DNA of 64,000 bases, from NCBI GenBank assembly GCA_023974075.1, contig JAMFTG010000148.1, positions 71,001 to 135,000 on the forward strand, read 5' to 3'. Made by a program: the position numbers and the translations under genes. Within the stretch, counting starts at the first letter, position 1, and every line of letters starts with the position of its first letter. The DNA is from Chaenocephalus aceratus (Eukaryota > Chordata > Actinopteri > Perciformes > Channichthyidae). A model generated the notes under the pieces. The model did not search any database. It was not told the origin of the DNA and saw nothing but the letters and a program-made list of their open reading frames with translations. Shown piece after piece: positions 22,163 to 34,659 of the stretch.

Positions 22163-22980
22163 GGATGGCCTACCTGCCTGTCAGCCTTCCATCGGCCTTA
22201 TCTCGTGCCCTCATTGGTCATGTGCGCGTTCGTGTGTGTTGGAGGAGGGGCTCTGTGAGGAAGTGGCAGATTTTCTCCGGTTGTGTATTTTCAAATTCTA
22301 GCGATCTCGAGCCGGTTTCTCAAACTTACCTACCCCTCCTTTAAAAGCACAACATGTAATTTATCTCAGAAGCCAGAGTTTGATGTGGCGGTGAAGCAGC
22401 GTGGGATTATGGGAGTTGTAGTCTTCAGTGTTGCCGGTTATAATTCCTTCAGTGTTTAAAAGTCACGTGGTTTTTGATTAAAAAGCGTTAAAAACAGTGA
22501 ATAAAGCAATTTGACGTTAAATATAAGAGCTTCTCCCTGCAAGCTGAACGTTTGCTCGGCCTGTTTTTCTGATATATCTGAAATATAGAGCAACAAGCAC
22601 ACAGATCGGAGCGGGTTATTGTTCTAATATGGCTTTAAACTGGATAAATGTCAATTTACGACACTGACGTGCTCAAACGATACAATGCTACTACAGGAGA
22701 CCAGAGGACATGCACCATCACCTTTCATTAAAATCACACTATTCTCTGAGACATTTGGGCTTGGGGCGCATCTTATACTTATTTGATAAATACTATATCC
22801 CTTGGTTACTTGAACACGCTACACTATTATTAACCAGTGTCCTACTTAGTGCAGAAGGAGACGCCTTAAACGTCCCAGAAATTGGACGTTTTAAAAATCG
22901 CCGCATACCTTATAGTAATACAATCGCTGAATCACTTGTATGTAAAAAAAAAAGCGAGGGAACTTGTGTCCTTAACCTCA
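22163..22980. other. gene-free stretch
   Basis: Unique-looking sequence. The frame at 22710-23078 simply runs into the CA repeat and has no recognisable start domain. Confidence 0.45.
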
Positions 22981-22989
22981 TACGTGTCT

Positions 22990-22990
<1 letters not shown>

Positions 22991-23062
<72 letters not shown>
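22991..23062. repeat. (CA)n microsatellite
   Basis: Uninterrupted CA dinucleotides, about 36 copies. Confidence 0.98.
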
Positions 23063-23064
<2 letters not shown>

Positions 23065-25280
23065 CTGCTCAAAAATGAAATTATTCAGATTTGTATTGTA
23101 ACAATCATTATATTACATCTATTACAATATTGATATGCGAAATATTTGTATTGGAACAGTTTTAGACTTAGTCATGCTGTAACATATTTCAGCCACTAGG
23201 GGGGGGTAATGCCCTCCCTGCCCCCCCACAAAATCCGCCTATGCATTTAGGTTAATATACACAGCTTAGCAAAATATAAACATAGGTAAAGTTGTATGAA
23301 GATATTTAATGCAGAATGTTTGCCTTCACTATGCTTTTAAGATCTTGTTACAGGACACTTCTGGCTCTAATGTTAAAAATGTGGGCGATAGCAGATGAAA
23401 AAAAAGTGGATTTTGTTATTTTGTTGGTGGGAATGCCTCTTACCGCCATCTGGATTTTTCCTGTAAATTGCAAGTCAGAAACATGAATAGTCATCACAGC
23501 GCTTGCATGTCTTTCAGCGCATAATGTCCACACCAAAGTGCTCATTTGTGTGCAAATTTCCTCTCAGTGTGGTTCTTACTCTGTAACTGTTTACTCTGGA
23601 GAATCCATCCATCACACGTCTGCCGTCTCAGATTGATGATCCATTTTTACCATCTGGCGCGCCGCGTGGTGCATCCATTTTTCACCTCCAAACAGGGACG
23701 ATGTTGACAGCTTGAATTAGCCGGGAAACATATATATACATCGCTTTAAATTGTCCTGCCAGGAGCTCGTCGGTGGGTCTAGCTGGTAATGATAAAGCCG
23801 AGGTTACCTGCTGGCAACAGATGTCTTTCAGCCCACAGTGAAAGGTTGGGCTCGATTAAAGCGTGTGATCTCGTGCCAGCCGTGCCACGAGACCCTCGAT
23901 ATCTCCATCTATCATGCATTAGATTCCTCTGAACCCCAATTAGCCCTGTTAGAGAGGGACCGCCTTCATCATTACCAGGTCCCCCCTGAAACAACAGCTC
24001 ATCGTGCGCCTTCATTGTGATCATTCCTCACAGTTTCCTATGTTTTCCACCTCTTCAAAAACACCTTTCATCGCCGCCCTCTCTTCCAAAAGCAACGTCT
24101 CTACTCCCACACCAAGCGAAAAGAGTTTAGCAAACAAAGTGTCTCAAACTGTGAACACAGACCAGCCAGTCACCCTTCTGGGAGAGATGAAGGTACTTCA
24201 GGACGCGAGCGTGGTTAATGACCAGAAAATGGCCGATCCAGATGGCCTCAGCTCCGGGGCGTCGGCGGAGAAGAAGCTGGCCAGTTTGACGTTTGATTGA
24301 TCATCTGTCAAGGAAACGGTTATCTTCGTACGGCTTCATCGTGCAGGATTAATATATGATTTCCTGTCAACTCACCTCGATTACACCTGAGCTACCGATA
24401 CACCGTCTTCCATAGTTACAGTATGAACTGCATACTGGAGTTTAATGATAATAATTATATGCAGGAATTTAGTTTTTGTGTCAAGAAAACCGCTCTCTTC
24501 ATCATGCATCCCTTTTTAGGATTAATATATGATTTACTGCCAACTTGATTAAACCTGAGCTATACACAGTCTTCCATAATTACAGTAGCAATAGCATGCA
24601 TGATAATAATTATATGCAGGAATTGTGTTTTTGTGCATAGCTTCCGGCACAGATTGAAGGCCAAGGGGAGTCGTAAGTCGGTCATAATTATGTCATTAAA
24701 GAGTGACATCTGGAACTCGGGGGCCACACACCTCCTTCGCTCCTTTGCCCCTGTGACAATCCTCCTTTATCCCCCAACAATCTGCCCATCACTCACAGGG
24801 GAGTGAGGTGTGTGCTAAGAGGGAGGAGGGAGGAGGGAGGAGGGAGGAAGGAGGAGGGAGGAAGGGGGGGTGAACAGGTGGCAGCCATCAGGAAATGGAT
24901 GGGGAATGTTTTGAGTGGGAAACTTCGCTCCATTCCTCACAGAGTAGCTGCCCTTCAGCAGAGGTCCAGCAGCGAGGACGGAGACACGAAAGGAGGACAG
25001 GTGGTGCTTTGTGGTTTAACGGGGAGTGGAGTTCCCCGTAGGTCTGAGGAAGGAGCTGATGGAGGAGAATGGATTATCTCTCCACGGGCTGCAATGCCTC
25101 CGAAACAAAAGAGCTTACTTGTTTTACGATATGAATAGTCGTGGAGGAGGTAGCCATTATGACGTCACCGGTTGTTTTAAAGACTGCAGATGTAGCTCGA
25201 GCTATCTTCATCTGTACACAAGAGGGTGGGTGTATACACTGATTTCACAAGGTAGGGGTAAGGGAAGGCAGGACACGGAA
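23063..25280. other. gene-free stretch with enhancer-like patches
   Basis: No gene was recognised. The part at about 23600-24020 has balanced composition and homeodomain-type cores (TAATGATA, CAATTAG, GCATTAG), as seen in conserved vertebrate enhancers. This is a guess from composition. A GGGAGGA purine run lies at 24818-24870. The frame at 24004-24300 has no recognisable domain. Confidence 0.35.
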
Positions 25281-25660
25281 AAGGGACCTTTAGAAATAAC
25301 AGCTTTATTTACGTGGCAAGCACAAAACTAAGGGGAGCTGGACAGGTGACACGATGCAAAGAGAAACAGGACAACACAACAAGGACTCTGGATGGGCTGA
25401 GAGAGAACACTGCAAGAGACAGGCATGTTTACAGAGAGGTGATCACAGCTGGAGAGGGCAGCAAGGTGATCACACACAGCTGGAAATGTGTGTCAGGGCG
25501 GTGCCAACAGCAACACAGAGGCAGGAAGTCATATTGGACAAGAAGGGAATACTTTTCAAAATAAAACCGGAAACAAAAACAAAGATTAGGACAAGTCGAC
25601 AGAGCTGGAGGCTCATCGGGGCATGTCACCGATACAACCTAAAAGACTTCTAAACAACAC
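25281..25660. mobile_element. unclassified possible retroelement fragment
   Basis: It begins with an antisense-like poly(A)-signal region (GCTTTATTTACG) and continues as a purine-biased sequence ending near GGACAAGTCGACAGAGCTGG. The texture resembles an antisense LTR or LINE end, but no ends, duplication or reading frame confirm it. Confidence 0.22.
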
Positions 25661-26049
25661 GACTTCTTTTTGAAGAGAAGTGCCTTAACCCTTGAAGGCA
25701 CTTCCATTCTCTTTTAAACCTCGCATTGTCCCTTGCGCTTTGCATATCAAGCTCAACTTGGTTGATTATGTTGGCAGCTGTTAATAGAACATATCCATTG
25801 ATAAACCCAAGAACAAAAGATGCACTGAAGACATCGTGTAATCAAACCGACATCATTTCGAACATTGATTACATCTCAGACGCCCTGTTTGTCCACCAAG
25901 TGCTCCCTTAACTGAGATGCTGCACGGCAATTAGCAGCTCCCCCACCTCTGAGTGTGCATTACCCAGCATGCACCTCTCCTTCATCTGCAGCCACATCCT
26001 GCTCATGTGGTTCCTGCAGCACCTGATGTTCGGGGCTTTTTATTAGCAA

Positions 26050-26445
26050 CCCCCACTTCAATGTTCTTTTAGTCTTTATTATTAAAACATTGTTTATTGT
26101 TTTTATAGGTCTTAATCTTTGTATTTCTGTTGTACAGATATGTTCACTCTGTTTTATGGGGTTTTATATTTTATATTGTTGCATCGACTCAGTTTTCTTG
26201 TGTCTTTTCTGTCGGAGAGAAACCAATATTTATTTTATTTATATTATCATACCTTTCACCTCCTTGTCTCTCAACCTGATCACATGTTATATTTTAAAGT
26301 ATAACTTTTAAAGTTCTTAACAAATAATCTGAGGGGAATTTCTTTCTTATTTTTTACTTGTGATGTGTCATTTTGCAAAGCACTTTGAGCTGCACGTGTT
26401 GTGTGAAAAGTGCTATATAAATAAAGCTTTATTATTATTATTGTT
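26050..26445 (+). mobile_element. L2/CR1-like LINE 3' tail
   Basis: It ends with AAAGCACTTTGAGCTGCACG, then GAAAAGTGCTATATAAATAA, then a TTATTATTATTATT tail. This is a well-known 3' end type of L2/CR1-group LINEs in vertebrates. Upstream sequence is T-rich with only broken frames. Strand + follows from the tail. The left border is approximate. Confidence 0.6.
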
Positions 26446-27089
26446 TTGAACCTCTGGTGCAATCACGAGCCCATAATATATATATATTCTCTGCCTGCCA
26501 CACAGCGCTGAGTGACGCTTTCAAATGAAGCCTCAGTCCATTGTCGCTGTAAGAAAGACATCTTAATTCCCCGTGCATGCTGCCATCCCTTCTTTATGCG
26601 ATACATTTCCCCCACAATTAAACCAGAGCTGTAATTCCTCTTCTTCGATGTGATATTTTCTCAAGATAAATGGGTATCCATCATTTTGAGTCTGTGTGAC
26701 AGCGAGGCTCTGAGATGGATGCTAATTGTTCACTGGCTGATATCCATCAACACATCACAAGCTAAATACATTCTTAAGAGAGGAGCGACTGAGAGGGGAG
26801 GACTCGAATCATTAGTGTGCTTCTGGATCCCGAGCACGATTCCTTGTTGGTGTTTTCTATCCATCAGAAGATTCTCAGTCTATTGTATACCGTGCATCAT
26901 CTAAATATAGGTTTATAAGTATGTGCAGCGCAGTAAATATACACTTTTTCTTTCATCTTTATGGCCTCATATGCTTGCATTATATAAATGTTTTTTGTAC
27001 CATTTGGTCGAATTAAATTGTTTTGTTATTTTGTTGCACTTCTGGATGTCGTTGACGGCAAAACACGTGGATCTGGAAGCTTGAAATGG
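26446..27089. other. gene-free stretch
   Basis: Nothing recognised. A short (TA)n lies at about 26478. Confidence 0.45.
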
Positions 27090-27097
27090 GTCTAGAT

Positions 27098-27452
27098 CAG
27101 TGTTTCTCAAACTTTTTCACACCAAGGACTTCACCAATAAAAAAACACTCGCGGACCACCTAACTCCACAAATATCCAAAAACACATCGTTTTTCTAGAA
27201 CATATTACAAATCGCCTGAAGATGGTATAAACAAGTGGCAGCAAGTGGGATGAAGGTGTTGCGCTGGGCTATCTCATGCAATTTAAAGTGAAACTTTAGC
27301 TCGCTCCATTGCGGAGATATTCCCGCGAGAGTGCGGACAACTTAAATTTATTTATTTATTTCAAATGTGAAATGTTACCAATATACTCGCGGACCACTAG
27401 GGGGCGCTCACGGACCACCAGTGATCCGCGGACCACACTTTGAGAAGCACTG
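27098..27452. mobile_element. hAT-Charlie/Buster-like MITE, 355 bp
   Basis: The left end is CAGTGTTTCTCAAACTTTTT. The reverse complement of the right end is CAGTGCTTCTCAAAGTGTGG. Flanks are GTCTAGAT (27090-27097) and GTCTCGAT (27453-27460), a 7/8 match to an 8-bp duplication. Repeated GCGGACCAC blocks lie inside both ends. It is non-coding. Confidence 0.88.
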
Positions 27453-27460
27453 GTCTCGAT

Positions 27461-28018
27461 TGAGTTTCTAGAGTCTATGAGGAATTTAATATCTGAACCG
27501 TGACTCACGTAGTTTGCGTGATCTCATCACTCGTCATATTTCTAATCTTACCGACGTTGTCTCTCAGCCTTTTGAGCCCCCTGCAGCTGCTCAAACCCCT
27601 TCAATCCCATTAGGCTTTGCAAGTATCCCTTTGTCTGTCCAGAACAAGTCAAATAGAGAAGTCTCGTCCTGAATCTGTCCACTTGTATTCAAACAACAGA
27701 CAGCAGCCTGCGAGAAGTCTGTTAAATCCACATTCACTGTATAAAAGCGCCTAATGCAACCCGGCATCAAATGAAATGCTCATTCATAATTCAACTACTT
27801 TTAATGGCCGACTCCCAGTCCAGTAATACTTCGCTCTCTCAATTGTTCTCCGTTTTGTTAACAATGTAATGCAATGTTGATGAGGTAAAAGTGGCCATGG
27901 CCCATGCAATAGTGATGAAGACTGGGAGCAGCACAGTTACATATCCACAGCTGTCCATAGAGAGTTTCAACAATGGGTTTCTTTCTTTCTTTTTAATCTC
28001 ACTCACTGATAGGCTGGT
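27461..28018. other. gene-free stretch
   Basis: No gene or element recognised. Confidence 0.45.
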
Positions 28019-30400
28019 TTAAAGAGGCCCTATTGTGCTATTTTAGGTGTTCCCTTCCCTGTAGTGTGTTATAGGTTTTTGATAGGCTAAGGGGCGGGAC
28101 ATCTCTAAGTGGATGACCAATCACAACAGAACCAGCCAGCGAACCAATCAGAGCAGACTGGGCTCTGGTTTCAGACAGAGGGTGAAAAGAGGTGTAGAGT
28201 AGAGACACTACATACTGATATACACCTGAACATCAGCAGGAGAGGACTCTTTAAAGTAGAGACACTACATACTGATATACACCTGAACATCAGCAGGAGA
28301 GGACTCTTTAAAGTAGAGACACTACATACTGATATACACCTGAACATCAGCAGGAGAGGACTCTTTAAAGTAGAGACACTACATACTGATATACACCTGA
28401 ACACCAGCAGGAGAGGACTCTTTAAAGTAGAGACACTACATACTGATATACACCTGAACATCAGCAGGAGAGGACTCTTTAAAGTAGAGACACTACATAC
28501 TGATATACACCTGAACATCAGCAGGAGAGGACTCTTTAAAGTAGAGACACTACATACTGATATACACCTGAACATCAGCAGGAGAGGACTCTTTAAAGTA
28601 GAGACAACTACATACTGATATACACCTGAACATCAGCAGGAGAGGACTCTTTAAAGTAGAGACACTACATACTGATATACACCTGAACATCAGCAGGAGA
28701 GGACTCTTAAAGTAGAGACACTACATACTGATATACACCTGACATCAGCAGGAGAGGACTTCTTTAAAGTAGAGACACTACATACTGATATACACCTGAA
28801 ACATCAGCAGGAGAGGACTCTTTAAAGTAGAGACACTACATACTGATATACACCTGAACATCAGCAGGAAAGGACTCTTTAAAGTAGAGACACTACATAC
28901 TGATATACACCTGAACATCAGCAGGAGAGGACTCTTTAAAGTAGAGACGCTACATACTGATATACACCTGAACATCAGCAGGAGAGGACTCTTTAAAGTA
29001 GAGACGCTACATACTGATAAACACCTGAACATCAGCAGGAGAGGACTCTTTAAAGTAGAGACACTACATACTGATATACACCTGAACATCAGCAGGAGAG
29101 GACTCTTTAAAGTAGAGACACTACATACTGATATACACCTGAACATCAGCAGGAGAGGACTCTTTAAAGTAGAGACACTACATACTGATATACACCTGAA
29201 CATCAGCAGGAGGGAACTCTTTAAAGTAGAGACACTACATACTGATATACACCTGAACATCAGCAGGAGAGGACTCTTTAAAGTAGAGACACAACATACT
29301 GATATACACCTGAACATCAGCAGGAGAGGACTCTTTAAAGTAGAGACACTACATACTGATATACACCTGAACATCAGCAGGAGAGGACTCTTTAAAGTAG
29401 AGACACTACATACTGATATACACCTGAACATCAGCAGGAGAGGACTCTTTAAAGTAGAGACACTACATACTGATATACACCTGAACATCAGCAGGAGAGG
29501 ACTCTTTAAAGTAGAGACACTACATACTGATATACACCTGAACATCAGCAGGAGAGGACTCTTTAAAGTAGAGACACTACATACTGATATACACCTGAAC
29601 ATCAGCAGGAGAGGACTCTTTAAAGTAGAGACACTACATACTGATATACACCTGAACATCAGCAGGAGAGGACTCTTTAAAGTAGAGACACTACATACTG
29701 ATATACACCTGATCATCAGCAGGAGAGGACTCTTTAAAGTAGAGACACTACATACTGATATACACCTGAACATCAGCAGGAGAGGACTCTTTAAAGTAGA
29801 GACACTACATACTGATATACACCTGAACATCAGCAGGAGAGGACTCTTTAAAGTAGAGACACTACATACTGATAGTACACCTGAACATCAGCAGGAGAGG
29901 ACTCTTTAAAGTAGAGACACTACATACTGATATACACCTGAACATCAGCAGGAGAGGACTCTTTAAAGTAGAGACACTACATACTGATATACACCTGAAC
30001 ATCAGCAGGAGAGGACTCTTTAAAGTAGAGACACTACATGCTGATATACACCTGAACATCAGCAGGAGAGGACTCTTTAAAGTAGAGACACTACATACTG
30101 ATATACACCTGAACATCAGCATGAGAGGACTCTTTAAAGTAGAGACGCTACATAACTGATAAACAACCTGAAACATCAGCAGGAGAGGACTCTTTAAAGT
30201 AGAGACACTACACACTGATAAACACCTGAACATCAGCAGGAGAGGACTCTTTAAAGTAGAGACGCTACATACTGATAAACACCTGAACATCAGCAGGAGA
30301 GGACTCTTTAAAGTAGAGACACTACATACTGATATACACCTGAACATCAGCAGGAGAGGACTCTTTAAAGTAGAGACACTACACACTGATAAACACCTGA
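28019..30400. mobile_element. TTAA-type element hosting a minisatellite
   Basis: The left end reads TTAA then AGAGGCCCTATTGTGC. It resembles the better-preserved element at 54711 (AGGTCCCCTATTATGC). The segment 28085-28195 recurs in inverted orientation at about 52385-52490, which confirms that it is a dispersed repeat. A normal right end is not visible, because the 57-bp array occupies the rest. The array unit itself contains GGACTCTTTAAAG, a possible right-terminus-like sequence. TTAA targets suggest Kolobok- or piggyBac-like ancestry (inference). Confidence 0.6.
28200..30400. repeat. 57-bp minisatellite, about 38 copies
   Basis: The unit runs ACTACATACTGATATACACC, TGAACATCAGCAGGAGAGGA, CTCTTTAAAGTAGAGAC. 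Its length is a multiple of three, so a 19-residue repeat stays open on both strands over long stretches. Most copies are near-identical. Isolated one-base indels cluster around 28700-28810 and 30150-30175. Confidence 0.97.
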
Positions 30401-31690
30401 ACCCACAAAGCTTGAATAAAAAAAGGATTTCCGAGCACACAGCTGAAACGTCTTCTCCAACACTTGTACCTCTAGAAAACCTTCAGGTCTCAAAGGTCAA
30501 AGCCTCTTGAATCAGAGCCATTGAACTGATTGAGCATGATAAGTGGGCCTGCCTCAGTTCCTATTTGAGTCACAGCCTTCGGAGACATGAAGTGGGCTTT
30601 TTGGTGTGTGATTTAATTTCTGAGTAGAAAGGAGGAACAAAAAACCAGGAAGAGCTGACAAAGAAAAGCTCCTTCTTGGCTTTTTATAAGACTTCAAAAA
30701 ACATTTCTCAGTTCAGTGTCGCCATTCTCACTAAGTAGCTTTCGCCCATGCATGTCCGCTCCTCCTCCTCGAGCGCCATTCAAATATAAGTAATACAATC
30801 CTTCCAAATGCCCCGGAGAAAAACCGCAGCTTAAGTAAGGTTAATGTTCACAATCCCAGCTTCCTCCACTCTGCGTAAGATTACTTTGGAGGATGTGAAT
30901 GAGTGGAAGAGACAGCTGAGACGTGACGGATGATATGTACTCCGACAGGTATAATAAACATGCATGTTCAGTTCTTTCATGTGACAAAGAATTAAAAGCC
31001 TTTGTGTCCCTCTTCAACGGAGAAGTATCCAGCAGAGAAGCATCCTGTCATCATCTCTGCACTCTCCTCTTCGGCCCATAGATGTCCTTGTTCAGCAAGT
31101 CATCCGTCTCCAACGCTGATCTAAAAATAAGTTGCTTCAGTTTCAGAGAGGACAATAAAACATCAATTTTCTTACATCGCATGCACGTCTGAAATTAAGA
31201 CTTCCAGGTGTATCTCTTCCTCCGTTTCGTCTCCAAGAGAATTTACATATTCACTGCAGATGAAAAAGATTTGCGAGCCTTCAGGTTCATAGTTAGGTCC
31301 AATGTAATGTTTACAGCCCCTCTCCTGTGTTTGCGTGCAGATCTAAATAAGGACGTGTTGCAGTGCAGACTCATCTCCTCTGGAGCCGAGGTTTCTGTGC
31401 TTCAGAAACAAAAGCTGGTCAATCATAATCCCTGGTATTTGTGTTTTAATGAAAGGCTTCACTCGCAGGCTTTTAGCGACCATGCATTCATTATGTTCCA
31501 CTGCAGCTCAGGAGAGTGCCAATGAGGTCGTATTATGTTTCTCTCATTGATCTGTTATACACTTTGCTTAGTGTGAAATGTGTCCCCACCACAATCTGCA
31601 ATGTCTCAAAAGTGTTTTTAATTCATTATGGAATGACTTCGCCCATTTGAAGCTAATCACGAGAGGTAGAAGAAGTAGATATAACAATTA
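30401..31690. other. gene-free stretch
   Basis: No gene was recognised. The 105-codon frame at 31208-31525 has no family features. Confidence 0.45.
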
Positions 31691-32530
31691 AGAGTCTGTT
31701 TTCAAAATTCATTTAATATCAAAACAATACATATGCAGGTCTGGAGGACTGGCCACAGAACAAAAGATGGAGGAAGTCCAGGCCAGCCCACCATGGCCGT
31801 CGGACCCAGAGCCCCCTCCCTAAACTGTGAAGAAACAACACAGGAACTAAAGTTACAAATAAAGCGGCGAAAACTGAACTACCATATCCTCCAGCGACAA
31901 CAACAACCCAAACGTAGGTCGACTGAGGACGGATGGTGCAGCAGCTACAATTAGAAAACGCAACACCTGAGGAAAGGAGAAAGAAAATTGGAAAGGGGGG
32001 AGAGCGTAACAATGTACAAATAAAGCCTTGCTGAATGGTCAAATTTAAATGCATTAATGTGTTTGTTACACCTCAAACTTCACCACCGACCCAAACGCGC
32101 CACAGATTAATAATGGATCAAATCCATAGGAATCCCAACAACAAGACAAAACAAACCTGAGCACAAAGTCCTTGGCAGAAACCACCCAAAAAAACTGTAA
32201 CACAAAAATAAAAAAGGCAAAATAAAAAAGAGGCAGCTCTTCAAAGCTGCGCGGCGACTAACTAGTCAGGGTGCTCACAACTGAAATGTTAGGTTGGTGA
32301 AGCTGTCAAAGCAAAACTAACAAACCATTATCTCACACAAACAACCCCCTGTAGAAAGACTCACAAAACAAACAAAGACAAAACACATAACCAAGGTCGA
32401 CTAAGGTCTGCTGAAAAGGCCCTCCTCTCCTCCAGACTTTTATAAATCAGAGATGAGGACGGATCAGAAACTCCTGAGGAGAGGAAACACTAATAATGGC
32501 ACTCGCTCGGTTTGGTTAGGCCTTATTAGG
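31691..32530. other. unclassified, possibly repeat-derived
   Basis: A-rich, stop-rich sequence with AAAACAAACAAAGACAAAAC-like runs, resembling antisense retroelement debris. No ends or frames support a specific class. Confidence 0.25.
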
Positions 32531-32547
32531 CCCGGCTCACTTTAATG

Positions 32548-33230
32548 CTGCGCTTCCATTACAGTTTAGGAACTGGGGTAGTTGCCATAGTAACGCAGTG
32601 TAGGCGGAGCCGTGACGTCACCTTCAATGAGAGCCCCAGAAAACAACACAGCCGTTAGCCGTTAGCACTCAGAGCACACAGCTCCTCATATCTGTTCAGA
32701 AACTCGACAGAAAGTTAAACAAGTACAAACCACAGACTGCCTGTGTCATGGAGGATACAGTCGCTGGTTTATTTATGTCTGTATAGTCCCGTTGTTGTGA
32801 GTGGTGGCCGGTCGGAGCATATATAACGTTAGCTTAGCCAAGCTACATTTAGAAAACAAGCATTTAAAGGGTGTTTCTCTGCCGTCTGTCTGCAGACTTG
32901 TCAAAGCATTAATTCATGGTTTTACTAACCGGTATCAGTGTGTTGTTACTTCGGCATCATTTAGAAACGTGTATTATAATTAAATCACGGTCAAATATGT
33001 TCATCTTGTTGTAGTTGTAGCCGCCTTGCCAGCGATTCTCTCTCTAGTTTAGCATGCTCAGCCCGACTCAGCCTGGTTGTTCCTGGCCCTAGAACCACGA
33101 TTTAGTCGGGCCAGAAAAAAGGTGAGAAAGTAGCCCCGGGCCAAAACTAAAGTGGAAACGCAACCAAAACGGGCCCCGCACGGCTCGGCACGCTTAAAGC
33201 GAGCGACCCGCTGCGGTGGAAACGCGCCAT
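32548..33230. mobile_element. candidate MITE with GCGTTTCCA-type ends
   Basis: The left end has GCTGCGCTTCCATTACAG. The reverse complement of the right end has GGCGCGTTTCCACCGCAG. The two share an interrupted inverted repeat. The interior includes GTTAGCCGTTAGC. No target duplication was found, so borders are approximate and the class is open. Confidence 0.4.
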
Positions 33231-33385
33231 ATGAGGGAGAGAATATCTCCAACAGGGTACAAATACACAGTTACAAGTTAAACAAAAAGGTATAAGAAGC
33301 AAAAAGTTAAAGGACTCGTTATGCAGATTTCCCATTACAGAATCATGAAAGTGTGCAATATGTTGAAAGTAGCATGACCTGTAGG

Positions 33386-33753
33386 CAGGGGCGCTGTAAG
33401 GGGGTGAACAGTTAGGGCGAATCTAAGGGCCCGTGACTGACAGGGGCCCCAAAAAATGTAAGAACATTAAGAAAAAATGTTTAAGTAACCTTTCATCAAT
33501 CATCAATAATTAACATTAATATAACGTCATATTGATGATGTATTCACTAAACTTATGATTCATTTAACTTATTTTCTTCCAAAAGTTAATTATCCAAAGC
33601 ATCGAACACCCCCCTCTATTTACATGTAATGGTTTGGTCCTGCCTCCAAACGGGTGTGGTTAGCATTGTGCTTTGTTGGCGTGGCCTGGGTCTGGTGGTG
33701 GGGCCCAATGTGATATCTTTTCATGGGGCCCAAAATCCCTGGCGGCGCCCCTG
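33386..33753. mobile_element. hAT-like MITE, CAGGGGCGC ends, exact 8-bp duplication
   Basis: The left end is CAGGGGCGCTGTAAGG. The reverse complement of the right end is CAGGGGCGCCGCCAGGG. The duplication CCTGTAGG is exact (33378-33385 and 33754-33761). GGGCCC motifs flank an AT-rich centre. Length is 368 bp and it is non-coding. Confidence 0.92.
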
Positions 33754-33761
33754 CCTGTAGG

Positions 33762-34120
33762 TAGTACATATGAACATCAGTACTTATATACACTTGAGGG
33801 AATGTACTCAGGAGATCATTACATCTTAAAAACCCACAAATTATTTGGCGACTCACCTTAGTCAGCTGCAGGGTGTGGACCTGAGTGAGGAGACGGTGGT
33901 GGCATTTAAAACCACATAAGGTCTACCTATAACAACATGAATCCAAAGGGAACACCAGATGCTTCGTTCTCTTTGTTTCAGCCTTGAATCGTTGCCTTTT
34001 TTAAAAACACATTCTTAACCTGGGATAATTACGTGTGATTGCACCTGTGACTCGACGGAGTCGTGTTTGAATGTGTGACTCATTCGGGTGGTAGGAAGTA
34101 ATACCACACCGCCTTCATCA
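33762..34120. other. gene-free stretch between two hAT MITEs
   Basis: Nothing recognised. Confidence 0.45.
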
Positions 34121-34128
34121 CTTTAGAG

Positions 34129-34651
34129 CAGGGGTGTCAAACTCAAGGCCCGGGGGCCAAATCCGGCCCGCGACTTCATTTTCTGTGGCCCCACAAGAGC
34201 TTGCAAAGAATATAATATGTTCCTTATACGGTTACATGCTACTTTACAGAAGCATGTTGCCCATAAACTAAATGTTCCACAATACATCTCAAATTTGACT
34301 TTTGTCTCATTAGATTTTCTTTCTTCAAAATGTAACTTTTTTTTCAAAATGTCACTTTTTCTTGTTTTTCCAGAATTTGGCTTTTCTTTTAAAATCATTT
34401 TGTGACATTCTCACTGAAGAGTCTTGCAATTATTTGCCCTAGACTTCTGCTTTCAGACGTAGTTAATTATGAAGTTATTACCCTATCCGATAATAATCCA
34501 ATGCAGAGGCAATAATGTAATATAATACATTATTTATATATATTAAATATTTATATATGTATCTTAGTATAGTCTTAAAGTTACAACCGGCCCTTTGAGT
34601 GCAACCATTATGCTGATGTGGCCCGTGATGAAATTGAGTTTGACGCCCCTG
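34129..34651 (+). mobile_element. hAT MITE, CAGGGGTGTCAAACTCA family, copy 2
   Basis: The left end CAGGGGTGTCAAACTCAAGG and the inverted right end CAGGGGCGTCAAACTCA delimit 523 bp. Flanks CTTTAGAG (34121-34128) and CCTTAGAG (34652-34659) match 7/8. It is longer than copies 1 and 3. It has an extra T-rich segment (TTTGACTTTTGTCTC and following) that copy 4 shares in part, so the family has at least two subtypes here. Confidence 0.9.
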
Positions 34652-34659
34652 CCTTAGAG

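Noticed and set aside
22710..23078. Frames ending in His-Thr repeats here and at 51586, 59894 and 62059
   Set aside because: They read through (CA)n microsatellites and have no supporting N-terminal content.
24004..24300. 98-codon frame possibly an exon
   Set aside because: No family similarity recognised, no convincing splice sites, and Ser/Thr/Lys composition expected by chance.
28109..30440. 19-residue repeat proteins on both strands
   Set aside because: They follow from the 57-bp period. Both strands are open equally, and there is no start context or non-repeat domain.
31208..31525. 105-codon frame on the plus strand
   Set aside because: No domain, and no splice or promoter context. 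Length is within chance for this composition.
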